From contig JAITPU010000049.1 in assembly GCA_031289235.1 (NCBI GenBank), positions 1-23,771 on the forward strand: DNA of 23,771 nt. The letters are read 5' to 3'. Both the position numbers and the translations under genes were made by a program. This document shows, in pieces, positions 15,344 through 23,476 of the stretch. Under the pieces are notes generated by a model. It did no database searches and was not told where the DNA came from. It was given only the letters and a program-made list of their open reading frames with translations. Within the stretch, counting starts at the first letter, position 1; each line of letters opens with the position of its first letter. The DNA comes from Eubacteriales Family XIII. Incertae Sedis bacterium. GTDB lineage: Bacteria; Bacillota; Clostridia; Peptostreptococcales; Anaerovoracaceae.

Positions 15344-18300
15344 CAGAAAACGGACAAATTCATACTATGAGATTAGGTATTGACGTAGGCTCCACAACGG
15401 TAAAGTTGGCGCTTCTGAACGGCGCGGGCGACATCGTGTTCAGCAGATACGCGAGGCATATGTCGAGCGTGTTCGACAAAGTTTCAGAACTGGTAAAAGA
15501 GCTTTGCCGGGCTTGGCCCGACGCGGAAGTCAGCGCCGTGATCACCGGTTCGGGCGGGCTTTACCTCTCGGAACTGCTGTCCATGCCCTTTGAGCAGGAG
15601 ATGATAGCGTGCAGCAGGGCGGTGGAGGCTTTGATCCCCGAAACGGACGTCGCTATAGAGTTAGGCGGGGAAGACGCGAAAATCACGTTTTACGGCGCGG
15701 CCGCCGAACAGAGGATGAACGGGACCTGCGCGGGAGGGACGGGAGCTTTTATAGACCAGATGGCCGTGCTGCTGAACACCGACGCGGCGGGACTCAACGA
15801 CAGCGCGAAGAATTACAGCGTCATCTATCCGATCGCGGCCCGCTGCGGCGTGTTCGCGAAGACGGATATTCAGCCGCTGATCAACGAAGGCGCTAAAATA
15901 GAAGATCTGTCGGTCTCGATCTTTCAGGCTGTGGTCAATCAGACGATCAGCGGTTTGGCCTGCGGCAGGACGATCCGCGGCAAAGTCGCGTTTTTGGGCG
16001 GCCCTCTGGCCTTCCTGCCTGAATTGAGGAATCGCTTCATAGAGACCCTGAACCTGTCTCCGGAGGACGTCGTGTTTCCGCGTGACTCCCAGTATTTTGT
16101 CGCCGTCGGCGCGGCCATGCTTTCCGAAAAGCACGGCAAACGCTCCGTTCAGAGCCTGATCGGCGCGATAGAGAAGGCCGGCCGCGTACCGTTTCGCGAG
16201 ACAAAGAATATAGAAGTACTGTTCCGCGATCTCGGGGAATACCGCGCCTTTTGCGAAAGGCACGGCGAAAACAGGGTGAAACGCCGGGATATCCGCGAAG
16301 TGAAGGGCGGGATATATCTTGGCATAGACGCGGGTTCGACGACCACGAAAGCTGTGGCTATAGACGAAGAAAACAACCTGATATATTCGTTTTACCGCGG
16401 CAATGAAGGCAAACCTCTGGAGGCTGTGCGGGCCATGCTGAAGGAGCTTTATGAACAGATGAACGAACACGCGTTCGTCGCAAACGCAGTCTCGACGGGA
16501 TACGGCGAAGAACTGATAAAAACAGCTTACCGCGTGGACATGGGGGAAATCGAAACCATAGCCCATTACAGGGCGGCGAAGGAATTCCTGTCCGGCGTGG
16601 ATTTCATCCTCGACATAGGCGGTCAGGACATGAAATGCATGAAGATCAGGGACGGCGCTATCTACAGCATCATGCTGAACGAAGCCTGTTCTTCCGGCTG
16701 CGGTTCTTTCATTGAGACTTACGCGAAATCGGTGAACATGGACGTGGGAGACTTCGCGGAGAAAGCGCTGTTTGCGAAGGCGCCGGTGGATCTCGGCACG
16801 AGATGCACCGTCTTTATGAACTCGAAAGTGAAACAGGCTCAGAAAGAAGGCGCTTCGATCGGGGACATCTCCGCGGGGCTTTCATATTCCGTCATAAAAA
16901 ACGCTCTTTATAAAGTTATAAAGCTGCGCGACGCGGACGCGGCAGGCGAAAAGATCGTAGTGCAGGGCGGAACTTTTTTAAACGACGCGATGCTGCGCAG
17001 CATTGAACGCGTCCTCGGCAAAGACGTCGTGCGGCCGGACATAGCCGGAAACATGGGCGCTTACGGCGCCGCTCTCATCGCGAAGGAAAACTGCGCGAAC
17101 GAGGCCGGTTCCTCCATCCTGGGAAAAGCGGAGCTGGATTCCTTCACCGTGAGGAACAGTCACGCCCGCTGCGGGCGATGTGAAAACAACTGTTTGCTCA
17201 CCGTCAGCAGTTTCAGCGGCGGCGCGCGGTTCATCACGGGAAACCGCTGTGAAAAAGGTTCCGGCGCGAAAATCTCCCGTGCGGAAAAAATTCCGAACCT
17301 CTGCGACTATAAGTACAGGCGTTTGTTTTCCTATGAACCCCTTGCGGAGCGGGAAGCCGTTCGCGGCGTTATCGGCATTCCGCGGGTGCTGAACATGTAC
17401 GAAAATTACCCGTTCTGGTTCACCTTTTTCACGAAGCTGGGCTTCCGCGTGGTGCTTTCGCCGCAATCGTCGAAGTCAATGTACGAGAGCGGCATGGAGA
17501 CCATATCGTCGGACACCGTGTGCTATCCGGCGAAACTGGCGCACGGACACGTGAAGTGGCTGGTGAAACACGGAGTGAAACGCATCTTCTATCCGAGCGT
17601 CAACTACGAGCGCGTCGAGGACGAAACCGCCGATAATCACTACAATTGCCCCGTGGTCGCGACCTATCCCGAAGTCATCGCGAACAACATGGACGATGTT
17701 TTCGCGGAAGAAGGCGTAGTTTTTATCAATCCCTTCCTTCCGTATGACGATGACAGCCGCCTCGCGCGGCGTTTGTACGGCGTGTTTCAGGAGACGCGCG
17801 CGCGTTACTCTGAAGTCAAACGGGCCGTGCGGGCGGCACGAAAGGAAGACAGGCGTTTCAAGGAAGACATCAGGCGTCAGGGAGCGCTGGCTCTCAAGGA
17901 TATCGAAAAAAGCGGCTTGAAAGCGGTGGTGCTTTCGGGCCGGCCTTATCACCTCGACCCGGAAGTGAACCACGGCGTAGACACGCTGATCACCTCGTTC
18001 GGTCTCGCGGTTTTGACTGAAGATTCCGTGGCGCAATTTGCGCGCACGCCAAAACCGCTGCGCGTGCTGGACCAGTGGATGTATCACTCGCGCCTTTACC
18101 AGGCGGCCGAAGCCGTCGGGCGCGACGACAGGCTGGAGCTTGTGCAGCTCAACTCGTTCGGCTGCGGCTTAGACGCCGTGACCACGGATCAGGTGGAAGA
18201 AATTCTGAGCCACAACAACAAACTTTACACGACGCTGAAAATTGACGAAGGGTCAAATTTGGGCGCGGCGAAGATCCGCATCCGCTCGCTGAAAGCCGCA

Positions 18301-19602
18301 ATGGAGGAACGGGCGAAGAAAGATACGCGGCGCGTCACGGAGGGATACAGCTTCCGGCGCAGGGTGTTTTCCGGCCGGATGAAGAAGGATTACACTATAC
18401 TTATCCCGCAGATGTCGCCCGTTCATTTTCAGTTTTTGGAATCCGTCCTGAGCAAAAGCGGCTACAGCGTGAGACTGCTGCCGTCCGTGGATGTCCGCGC
18501 CGTGGACGAGGGACTGCGCTATATCAACAATGACGCCTGTTATCCCACCATCGTCGCCTTGGGGCAGGTCATTTCCTTTCTGAAATCAGGGGAGTGCGAC
18601 CCGGACCGGACCGCCGTGTTCATGTCACAGACAGGCGGAGGCTGCCGGGCGAGCAACTACGTGGCCCTCCTGCGCAAAGCCCTGAAAGAGCTGAAAATGG
18701 AGCAGATTCCCGTTGTGTCCGCAAATATGGCGGGATTGGAAAGCAATCCGGGCTTTAAACTCACGCTGCCTCTGCTTCAGAAAAGCATCATGGCGCTGAT
18801 CTTCGGCGACGTGCTCATGCGCGTGCTTTACGCCACCCGGCCTTACGAGAGGGAAGCGGGTTCCGCGAACGATCTGGCGGGGAAATGGTCGGCGAAGATC
18901 AGCGCGGAGCTCGGAAACATGCGCGCGAACCGTTACAGACGCTGTCTCAGCGAGATCGTCCGCGATTTCGACGAACTGCCTCTGACGGACGTCAAAAAGC
19001 CGAAAATCGGCGTCGTGGGGGAAATATTGGTGAAATACCATCCCGTGGCGAACAACGATATCGTCGGCATAATAGAAGCCGAAGGCGGGGAAGCAGTGGT
19101 GCTTGACCTCATGGATTTTTTCCTTTACGGTATGTACAGCAAGGAATACAACTTCCGCTATCTGTCAGGCAAATACCTCGCCATGTTCAGCAATAAAATC
19201 GCGATTCGCGTGATCGAATGGTTTCGGGAGCCGGCCCGGCGGATTTTAAACGAAAGCAGGCGCTTTCACGGCCCGCTGCATATCCACGAACTGGCGGACA
19301 AGGCCAAGCGGGTGCTTTCGCTGGGAAATCAGTGCGGCGAGGGCTGGTTGCTCACCGGTGAAATGGTCGAGCTTATAGACAGCGGCGTGGAGAATATCGC
19401 CTGCCTGCAGCCGTTCTCGTGCCTGCCCAACCATATCACCGGCAAGGGAATGCTGAAAGCCCTGCGCAAATATAATTCTCTGGCCAATATCGCGGCCATT
19501 GATTACGATCCCGGCGCCAGCGACGTTAATCAGCTCAACCGCATCAAGCTCATGATGACGAACGCCCACAGAAATTTGAAAAAAAGGAAGCGTAAAACAT
19601 GA
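15340..19602 (+). CDS. Acyl-CoA dehydratase activase / 2-hydroxyacyl-CoA dehydratase-like fusion protein
   Basis: A 1420-residue cytoplasmic protein. Two BcrAD/BadFG (ASKHA-fold) ATPase modules occur in tandem: LGIDVGSTTVKLALL (about 10-275) and LGIDAGSTTTKAVAID (about 322-585). Cysteines expected to bridge a [4Fe-4S] cluster are C130 and C169 in the first, and C450, C454 and C489 in the second. A four-cysteine knot follows (C611, C614, C618, C637). Residues about 670-890 match the activase-associated DUF2229 region, and about 1000-1380 a dehydratase-like (HGD-D) region with conserved NNDACYPT and PFSCLPNH cysteines. Family knowledge: such activases use ATP to drive low-potential electron transfer into dehydratases or double-cubane-cluster proteins. 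The substrate of the large fused class is not established. The GTG at 15340 overlaps the upstream TGA; the ATG at 15367 is an alternative. Neither has a good ribosome binding site, so coupling is likely. Confidence 0.88.
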   Translation: MTENGQIHTMRLGIDVGSTTVKLALLNGAGDIVFSRYARHMSSVFDKVSELVKELCRAWPDAEVSAVITGSGGLYLSELLSMPFEQEMIACSRAVEALIPETDVAIELGGEDAKITFYGAAAEQRMNGTCAGGTGAFIDQMAVLLNTDAAGLNDSAKNYSVIYPIAARCGVFAKTDIQPLINEGAKIEDLSVSIFQAVVNQTISGLACGRTIRGKVAFLGGPLAFLPELRNRFIETLNLSPEDVVFPRDSQYFVAVGAAMLSEKHGKRSVQSLIGAIEKAGRVPFRETKNIEVLFRDLGEYRAFCERHGENRVKRRDIREVKGGIYLGIDAGSTTTKAVAIDEENNLIYSFYRGNEGKPLEAVRAMLKELYEQMNEHAFVANAVSTGYGEELIKTAYRVDMGEIETIAHYRAAKEFLSGVDFILDIGGQDMKCMKIRDGAIYSIMLNEACSSGCGSFIETYAKSVNMDVGDFAEKALFAKAPVDLGTRCTVFMNSKVKQAQKEGASIGDISAGLSYSVIKNALYKVIKLRDADAAGEKIVVQGGTFLNDAMLRSIERVLGKDVVRPDIAGNMGAYGAALIAKENCANEAGSSILGKAELDSFTVRNSHARCGRCENNCLLTVSSFSGGARFITGNRCEKGSGAKISRAEKIPNLCDYKYRRLFSYEPLAEREAVRGVIGIPRVLNMYENYPFWFTFFTKLGFRVVLSPQSSKSMYESGMETISSDTVCYPAKLAHGHVKWLVKHGVKRIFYPSVNYERVEDETADNHYNCPVVATYPEVIANNMDDVFAEEGVVFINPFLPYDDDSRLARRLYGVFQETRARYSEVKRAVRAARKEDRRFKEDIRRQGALALKDIEKSGLKAVVLSGRPYHLDPEVNHGVDTLITSFGLAVLTEDSVAQFARTPKPLRVLDQWMYHSRLYQAAEAVGRDDRLELVQLNSFGCGLDAVTTDQVEEILSHNNKLYTTLKIDEGSNLGAAKIRIRSLKAAMEERAKKDTRRVTEGYSFRRRVFSGRMKKDYTILIPQMSPVHFQFLESVLSKSGYSVRLLPSVDVRAVDEGLRYINNDACYPTIVALGQVISFLKSGECDPDRTAVFMSQTGGGCRASNYVALLRKALKELKMEQIPVVSANMAGLESNPGFKLTLPLLQKSIMALIFGDVLMRVLYATRPYEREAGSANDLAGKWSAKISAELGNMRANRYRRCLSEIVRDFDELPLTDVKKPKIGVVGEILVKYHPVANNDIVGIIEAEGGEAVVLDLMDFFLYGMYSKEYNFRYLSGKYLAMFSNKIAIRVIEWFREPARRILNESRRFHGPLHIHELADKAKRVLSLGNQCGEGWLLTGEMVELIDSGVENIACLQPFSCLPNHITGKGMLKALRKYNSLANIAAIDYDPGASDVNQLNRIKLMMTNAHRNLKKRKRKT

Positions 19603-19607
19603 AACGA

Positions 19608-19616
19608 TGTTATAAT
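19608..19616 (+). promoter_or_regulatory. Perfect extended -10 element before a small ORF and yebC
   Basis: TGTTATAAT at 19608-19616 is an exact extended -10 (TGn plus TATAAT), only six bases past the preceding stop codon. No -35 is seen at the usual distance. The expected start, near 19622-19625, falls on or beside the ATG at 19625. Transcription from here would also cover yebC. Confidence 0.55.
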
Positions 19617-19624
19617 ATTTTCGT

Positions 19625-19705
19625 ATGGCAACAATTCAGAGCTTTAATCAGGATTACGGTTTATCGAAAAAAAGACCGTCGCGGCGCGTAACAGGCGCGC
19701 GATAA
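19625..19705 (+). CDS. Possible leaderless small basic peptide, 26 residues
   Basis: An ATG at 19625 opens a 26-codon frame ending at TAA 19703-19705. The peptide begins MATIQSFNQDYG and ends in a basic stretch KKRPSRRVTGAR. No ribosome binding site precedes it, but the perfect extended -10 at 19608-19616 would place transcription start at about the ATG, so it could be translated leaderless. A GC-rich hairpin (about 19678-19702, eight pairs with one bulge) overlaps its end. I do not recognise it. Chance is a fair alternative: the frame is short and the region may simply be the yebC leader. Confidence 0.25.
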   Translation: MATIQSFNQDYGLSKKRPSRRVTGAR

Positions 19706-19760
19706 TTCGAAGCCGGGAATTTGATTGTTATGAAAATATAACCGCGGAGGTAATCATATT

Positions 19761-20495
19761 ATGGGACGACATGGGACGATAGCGGGGCGTAAGGCGGCGC
19801 AGGATTCAAAGCGCGCGGCGGTGTTCACGAAATACGCGAGAGCTATAAGCGTGGCCGCAAAGGCGGGCGGCGATCCGGAATATAACGTGAGCCTGAAACA
19901 TGCCATCGAAAAAGCCAAGAGCATCAACATGCCCAACGACAATATCAGCCGCGCCATCAAGAAAGGAACCGGAGAACTGGCGGGCGAGGCCTACGAGGCG
20001 GGCAGTTTCGAAGGTTACGGCGCGGGGGGCGTCGCAGTCATCGTGGATGTGCTGACAGACAATAAAAACAGGACTACCTCGGCTATAAAACACGCCTTTG
20101 ACAGGTTCGGCGGCAATCTGGGAGTTCCAGGCTGCGTATCATATATGTTCGAGCGCAAGGGCGTAATAATCATCGAAAAAAACGGCGGCGCGGACGAGGA
20201 CGCGCTCATGGAAACGGCCTTGGAAGCCGGTATGGAGGATATGATCGCGCACGAAGACAGCTTTGAGATCCAAACCGCCGCGGACGCCCTCAGCGTCGTG
20301 TCCGAAGCGCTGGAACAGGCGGGGTATAAACTGATTGAGGCGGATGTTGAATACGTGCCTTCGATTGAGACGTCTCCGGATGAAAAAGACGTGAATACGC
20401 TGCGCAGGATGATCGAATTTCTGGAGGATAACGACGATGTGCAGAGGGTATTCACCAACTGCTCCGCCAATCTGTACGCTACGGAACAGGAATGA
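19761..20495 (+). CDS. yebC: YebC/TACO1 family translation factor
   Basis: A 244-residue YebC/PmpR-family protein with a strong GGAGGT ribosome binding site. Recognisable blocks are RKAAQDSKRAAVFTKYARAI, HAIEKAKSINMPNDNISRAIKKGTG, then YEGYG-type FEGYGAGGVAVIV, and NRTTSAIKHAFDRFGGNLG followed by a CVSYMF segment. The N-terminus reads MGRHGTIAGRK, where the more common form has a longer GHSKWANIKHRK; this shorter version belongs to a recognised variant branch. The family was long annotated as transcriptional regulators. More recent work on the family assigns it to ribosomes, helping translation through difficult stretches such as proline runs. The gene stands alone between the extended -10 region and the third SLH gene. 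Confidence 0.95.
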   Translation: MGRHGTIAGRKAAQDSKRAAVFTKYARAISVAAKAGGDPEYNVSLKHAIEKAKSINMPNDNISRAIKKGTGELAGEAYEAGSFEGYGAGGVAVIVDVLTDNKNRTTSAIKHAFDRFGGNLGVPGCVSYMFERKGVIIIEKNGGADEDALMETALEAGMEDMIAHEDSFEIQTAADALSVVSEALEQAGYKLIEADVEYVPSIETSPDEKDVNTLRRMIEFLEDNDDVQRVFTNCSANLYATEQE

Positions 20496-20510
20496 AACAG
20501 TTACAATACT

Positions 20511-20520
20511 TTTGATCAAA
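20511..20520. promoter_or_regulatory. Short palindrome upstream of the SLH/FN3 gene
   Basis: TTTGATCAAA is a perfect 10-base palindrome 34 bases before the ATG at 20554, in a 58-base gap with no clear -10. It could be half of an operator, but a palindrome of this size is easily due to chance. Confidence 0.2.
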
Positions 20521-20553
20521 CCTTTGAATGTTACGTAAGGAGGAAAGCAAAAG

Positions 20554-22821
20554 ATGAAGAAACATCTGATAAAAACCGTATCGGGCGTTATGACAGCCGC
20601 CCTGCTGTTTGCCGTTGTTTTTGGATTCGCGGATATAAAGCCGTCTTACGCGGCCGTAAGCTTTACGGATACGGCTGATCACTGGGCCGTGGGCGATATC
20701 AACGCCGCGGTGCGGCTCGGTTATATAAACGGATACGAAAACGGCACCTTTAAGCCGGAAAATTCGATTTCGAGAGCGGAGTTCATTAAAATCATCAACA
20801 GCGCGATAGGATATACCGAGCTGACGAATCTGACTTTCCGGGACGTGCCGTCGACCGAGTGGTATTATCCTGAAGTGCAGAAAGCCGTAAGAGCGGGTTA
20901 TATCAACGGCTATGGAGATACATTCAGCCCTGACAGCCATGTGACGAGGGAGGAGGTCGCCACCATGCTGTACCGGATCAACCCCGGAAACGTCAATTAT
21001 TCCCTTGCGGATGTGAAAGACGCCGGGATGATAAGCGAGTGGGCGCTGGAATCCGTAAAATCCGTGTACGCGCAGGGATATATGGGCGGGTTCCCCGACG
21101 GCAACTTCAACCCAACTTCTCCTATGAAACGCGGGGAAGCGGTAAAGGCCGTGAATAAGGTCCTGAATATCGCGCCCGAAGAATCTGTCGCAGCCCTGTC
21201 TGTCGCTACGGAGATAAGGAACATCGAAATAAATTCAGCGACTCTGAGAGCCACTTCCACGCAAAGCGGAAGCATATTCTGGGTTCTCGTGGAAAGCTCC
21301 AACCCAAGTACGCCGAGCGCGCAGAACGTGTATGACGGCAAGGACGCCAACGGAGGGACGCCGTTTGATAAAGGCAGTATAAGCGCGGCCGCGAATACGG
21401 CGCAGAGCGTCGAATTAGACAATCTGCTCGCTGATACGGATTATAAGATTTTCGTCATGGCGACGGACGCGAAATGGAACAGGTCTTCCGTGACTTCGAA
21501 ATCCTTCCGTACGGAAAGCAGCAGTGCGAGCGGCGGAAGCTGGATTACCACCTACAGCGTCAGCGACATCAAAAATTCCTCGGTGGTATTGAACGTGAGG
21601 TCGAACACGAAGGGCCGGTTTTACTGGGTCGCCGTGGAGGGTTCCTCTTCGGGTACTCCGAGTCAGGATTACATAAGAAGCGGGTTGGACCGAAACGGAG
21701 ACACGGCGGCGGCAAACGGGGATCAGTCTATTTCCGCGAATTCGAGTTCCACCGTCAGCATAACCGGACTGAAAAGCGAAACAAGCTACCGCGTATACGG
21801 CTGTGTCTATGAAAGTACCGACAGATACAGCAATTATTCTGTCGTAAAGAGCGATTCGTTCAAAACCACGAGCAGCGGGACCGAATGGATCACCAGCATC
21901 CGCACGGACAGCGTACAGGAAACAAGCGTGGATTTTACCGCGAGGTTCGACGTCAGCGGCAGTTCTTATAAGTTCTATTACGTAATTCTGGAAAGTTCTC
22001 AGCAGACGCCGTCAGCGACCTGGATCATAAGTCCTTCTACGGGTACGATAAAAGGCGGAAATGAAACCATCCCCAGTTCCAAATCGCTGAGTTATTCGGT
22101 CAGCGGGCTGAGCACGGGGAAAACGTACCGCGTTCACGGCGTCGTCCAGTATGGGAGCCAGAATTCAGCTGTTTATACCTCTTCAAATTTCACGCCGTCG
22201 GAAAGTATCAGCTATGCCTCTAATCTGACCGGTATGAAGATCGAAGATCAGGATGGGAAATCTATATCGGGCTATACCTTCTCTGCGGCAAAATATACCT
22301 ATGACGTTACCGCCCCGGGCAAGACGACCGAATTAAAAATCACGCCGTCTGCGCCGACGAACACAGTCGTGAAGAGCGACGGAAAAACCGTTGAAAAGGG
22401 CGATTCGGTAAAAGTTACGCTTTTGCCGGGCAAAAATACGCCCGTTGAGATCGCCGTATTTGAATCCGGTAAAACAGAACGGGTTTACACTTTAAACATA
22501 ACGGTGGCGACGCCGAGGATCACAAGCCTCAGTATCGCTGAAGACCAATCTTTTGAATTCAAGTCAGAAACCTTTACCTACACCGTGCAGGCCGGAGTTA
22601 ATAAAGACATCAACGTGATCTTCACCGTTGACGACGATATTGCGGTCACGGCTAAAGTTGACAATAATATTGTTTCCGTAGGCAAAACGTTGGATAATCC
22701 TCCGAAAAAGAAGGTGTTGGTTGAGCTTTCCAACGCGCAGACAGACCTGTATCTGACGGTGGATTATACCGGCGCGTCGAATCCGAAAGAGTATCATTTT
22801 ATCATCAGCAGCAGTTTATAG
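20554..22821 (+). CDS. Exported S-layer homology protein with FN3-like and cadherin-like repeats
   Basis: A 755-residue exported protein with ribosome binding site AAGGAGG. The signal peptide ends around PSYA-A (residue 33). Three SLH domains come first (about 35-85, 89-140 and 145-205), each with the pattern DxxxHWA or similar, YINGY, F.P and (T/S)R.E. Next are three tandem ~115-residue FN3-like repeats starting near 217, 329 and 444. They share an FWV-x-VE-S-S core, TPS motifs, NG turns and a closing T-Y-x-(I/V) plus S-F-x-T. Two cadherin-like beta-sandwich units follow: about 554-650, with the typical KYTYDV and ERVYTLNI strands, and about 652-755. I infer a stalk-like surface protein bound to wall polymer through its N-terminus. 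There is no catalytic motif. The gene is followed by an intrinsic terminator at 22938. Confidence 0.88.
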   Translation: MKKHLIKTVSGVMTAALLFAVVFGFADIKPSYAAVSFTDTADHWAVGDINAAVRLGYINGYENGTFKPENSISRAEFIKIINSAIGYTELTNLTFRDVPSTEWYYPEVQKAVRAGYINGYGDTFSPDSHVTREEVATMLYRINPGNVNYSLADVKDAGMISEWALESVKSVYAQGYMGGFPDGNFNPTSPMKRGEAVKAVNKVLNIAPEESVAALSVATEIRNIEINSATLRATSTQSGSIFWVLVESSNPSTPSAQNVYDGKDANGGTPFDKGSISAAANTAQSVELDNLLADTDYKIFVMATDAKWNRSSVTSKSFRTESSSASGGSWITTYSVSDIKNSSVVLNVRSNTKGRFYWVAVEGSSSGTPSQDYIRSGLDRNGDTAAANGDQSISANSSSTVSITGLKSETSYRVYGCVYESTDRYSNYSVVKSDSFKTTSSGTEWITSIRTDSVQETSVDFTARFDVSGSSYKFYYVILESSQQTPSATWIISPSTGTIKGGNETIPSSKSLSYSVSGLSTGKTYRVHGVVQYGSQNSAVYTSSNFTPSESISYASNLTGMKIEDQDGKSISGYTFSAAKYTYDVTAPGKTTELKITPSAPTNTVVKSDGKTVEKGDSVKVTLLPGKNTPVEIAVFESGKTERVYTLNITVATPRITSLSIAEDQSFEFKSETFTYTVQAGVNKDINVIFTVDDDIAVTAKVDNNIVSVGKTLDNPPKKKVLVELSNAQTDLYLTVDYTGASNPKEYHFIISSSL

Positions 22822-22843
22822 TATTCAGCGATAAATTTCGCTT

Positions 22844-22879
22844 GCTGCGCGTCCGAACGGCAAGGAGTAGTAGCGCAGC
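22844..22879 (+). other. Inverted repeat after the last SLH gene
   Basis: GCTGCGC (22844-22850) and GCGCAGC (22873-22879) are perfect reverse complements separated by 22 bases. They lie in a purine-rich stretch between the SLH stop and the terminator. The role is unknown; the segment is probably 3' untranslated RNA. Confidence 0.35.
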
Positions 22880-22937
22880 GTAGAACCGGAAATATTGACG
22901 AAAACGAGATCGACAGAGGCGAACGAAATCGCACAGT

Positions 22938-22985
22938 AAGAATAACGGACATCTTGATTAGAGAGGTATCCGTTATTCTTTTTTT
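22938..22985 (+). terminator. Strong Rho-independent terminator
   Basis: AAGAATAACGGA (22938-22949) pairs perfectly with TCCGTTATTCTT (22969-22980), giving a 12-pair stem with a 19-base loop, followed directly by a run of seven T (22979-22985). It ends transcription of the SLH/FN3 gene about 120 bases after its stop. Confidence 0.92.
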
Positions 22986-23037
22986 GCGGTATTTAAGAAT
23001 TCGCCGGCTTGTTGATCACATAGACGATATTTTTCCC

Positions 23038-23069
23038 CGCGCTCCATCACCAGCGCGCTCCATCACCAG
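23038..23069. repeat. Perfect 16-base tandem repeat, two copies
   Basis: CGCGCTCCATCACCAG occurs at 23038-23053 and again directly at 23054-23069 with no mismatch. Confidence 0.95.
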
Positions 23070-23165
23070 CTTACAACTCGGTAATCAATGGCTGTATACG
23101 GTTATTTACCCCGTTCATAGTTCTTGGAGCGGTTCGGCAATATGCTCGCAAAAGGCGAAAACGAA

Positions 23166-23185
23166 TTTTAGCCGCTTTTAGCCGC
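23166..23185. repeat. Perfect 10-base tandem repeat, two copies
   Basis: TTTTAGCCGC occurs at 23166-23175 and directly again at 23176-23185. Confidence 0.9.
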
Positions 23186-23224
23186 ATCACTATTTAGCTG
23201 TTATCGTATGCCGTTAATTGTAAG

Positions 23225-23308
23225 GAAAAACAGTATGCAGTCTTTATGAGGTTCCTTGATTTCCAGATACTGGCGCATCATGGGTGTCAGCGCTTGCTCT
23301 CACGTCAT
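23225..23308 (-). pseudogene. mutS: Remnant of the N-terminus of DNA mismatch repair protein MutS
   Basis: Read on the minus strand, bases 23299 down to 23225 encode EQALTPMMRQYLEIKE, then P, then HKDCILFF. This is the near-universal start of MutS, where the first TPMM-QYL-IK block leads into LFFRLGDFYEMF. Here the match stops exactly after ILFF (23225): the expected RLGDFYEMF is absent, and an unrelated seven-codon tail ends at TAA 23201-23203. An in-frame TGA (23300-23302) interrupts the codons after a possible ATG at 23306-23308. The remaining ~830 residues of a normal MutS are not in the window. This is a dead fragment left by deletion or a rearrangement; an intact mutS may exist elsewhere in the genome. 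Confidence 0.8.
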
Positions 23309-23349
23309 AGAAGTTCTGATTTTTGTAAAAAGAGGGAAGAGACTTATTT

Positions 23350-23395
23350 ATCTATTCCTAAAATTTATGTTTTGGGAATAGATTTATTTTTTTTT
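23350..23395 (+). terminator. Orphan Rho-independent terminator
   Basis: ATCTATTCCTAAAA (23350-23363) pairs with TTTTGGGAATAGAT (23370-23383), 14 pairs including one T-G wobble around a six-base loop, and a T-rich tail runs to 23395. The orientation serves a + strand transcript, yet no + strand gene is supported between 22986 and 23350. Confidence 0.75.
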
Positions 23396-23476
23396 CAGCG
23401 ACAGTGAGGATTTTCCCGTCTATCAAGACCTTAGGTTCTGCTAATACTGAAGCAAAACAGTATAACAAAGGCTCTG

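Noticed and set aside
22822..23181. A 119-codon open frame continuing in the same frame directly after the TAG stop of the last SLH gene, suggesting stop readthrough or a split gene
   Set aside because: It passes through a perfect intrinsic terminator with a seven-T tract, an inverted repeat and two tandem repeats, and its translation has no recognisable domain. The complete SLH protein ends naturally at 22821.
23246..23407. A 53-codon + strand ATG frame ahead of the orphan terminator
   Set aside because: It runs antisense over the mutS remnant and through the terminator stem and T tract, has no good ribosome binding site and shows no family resemblance.
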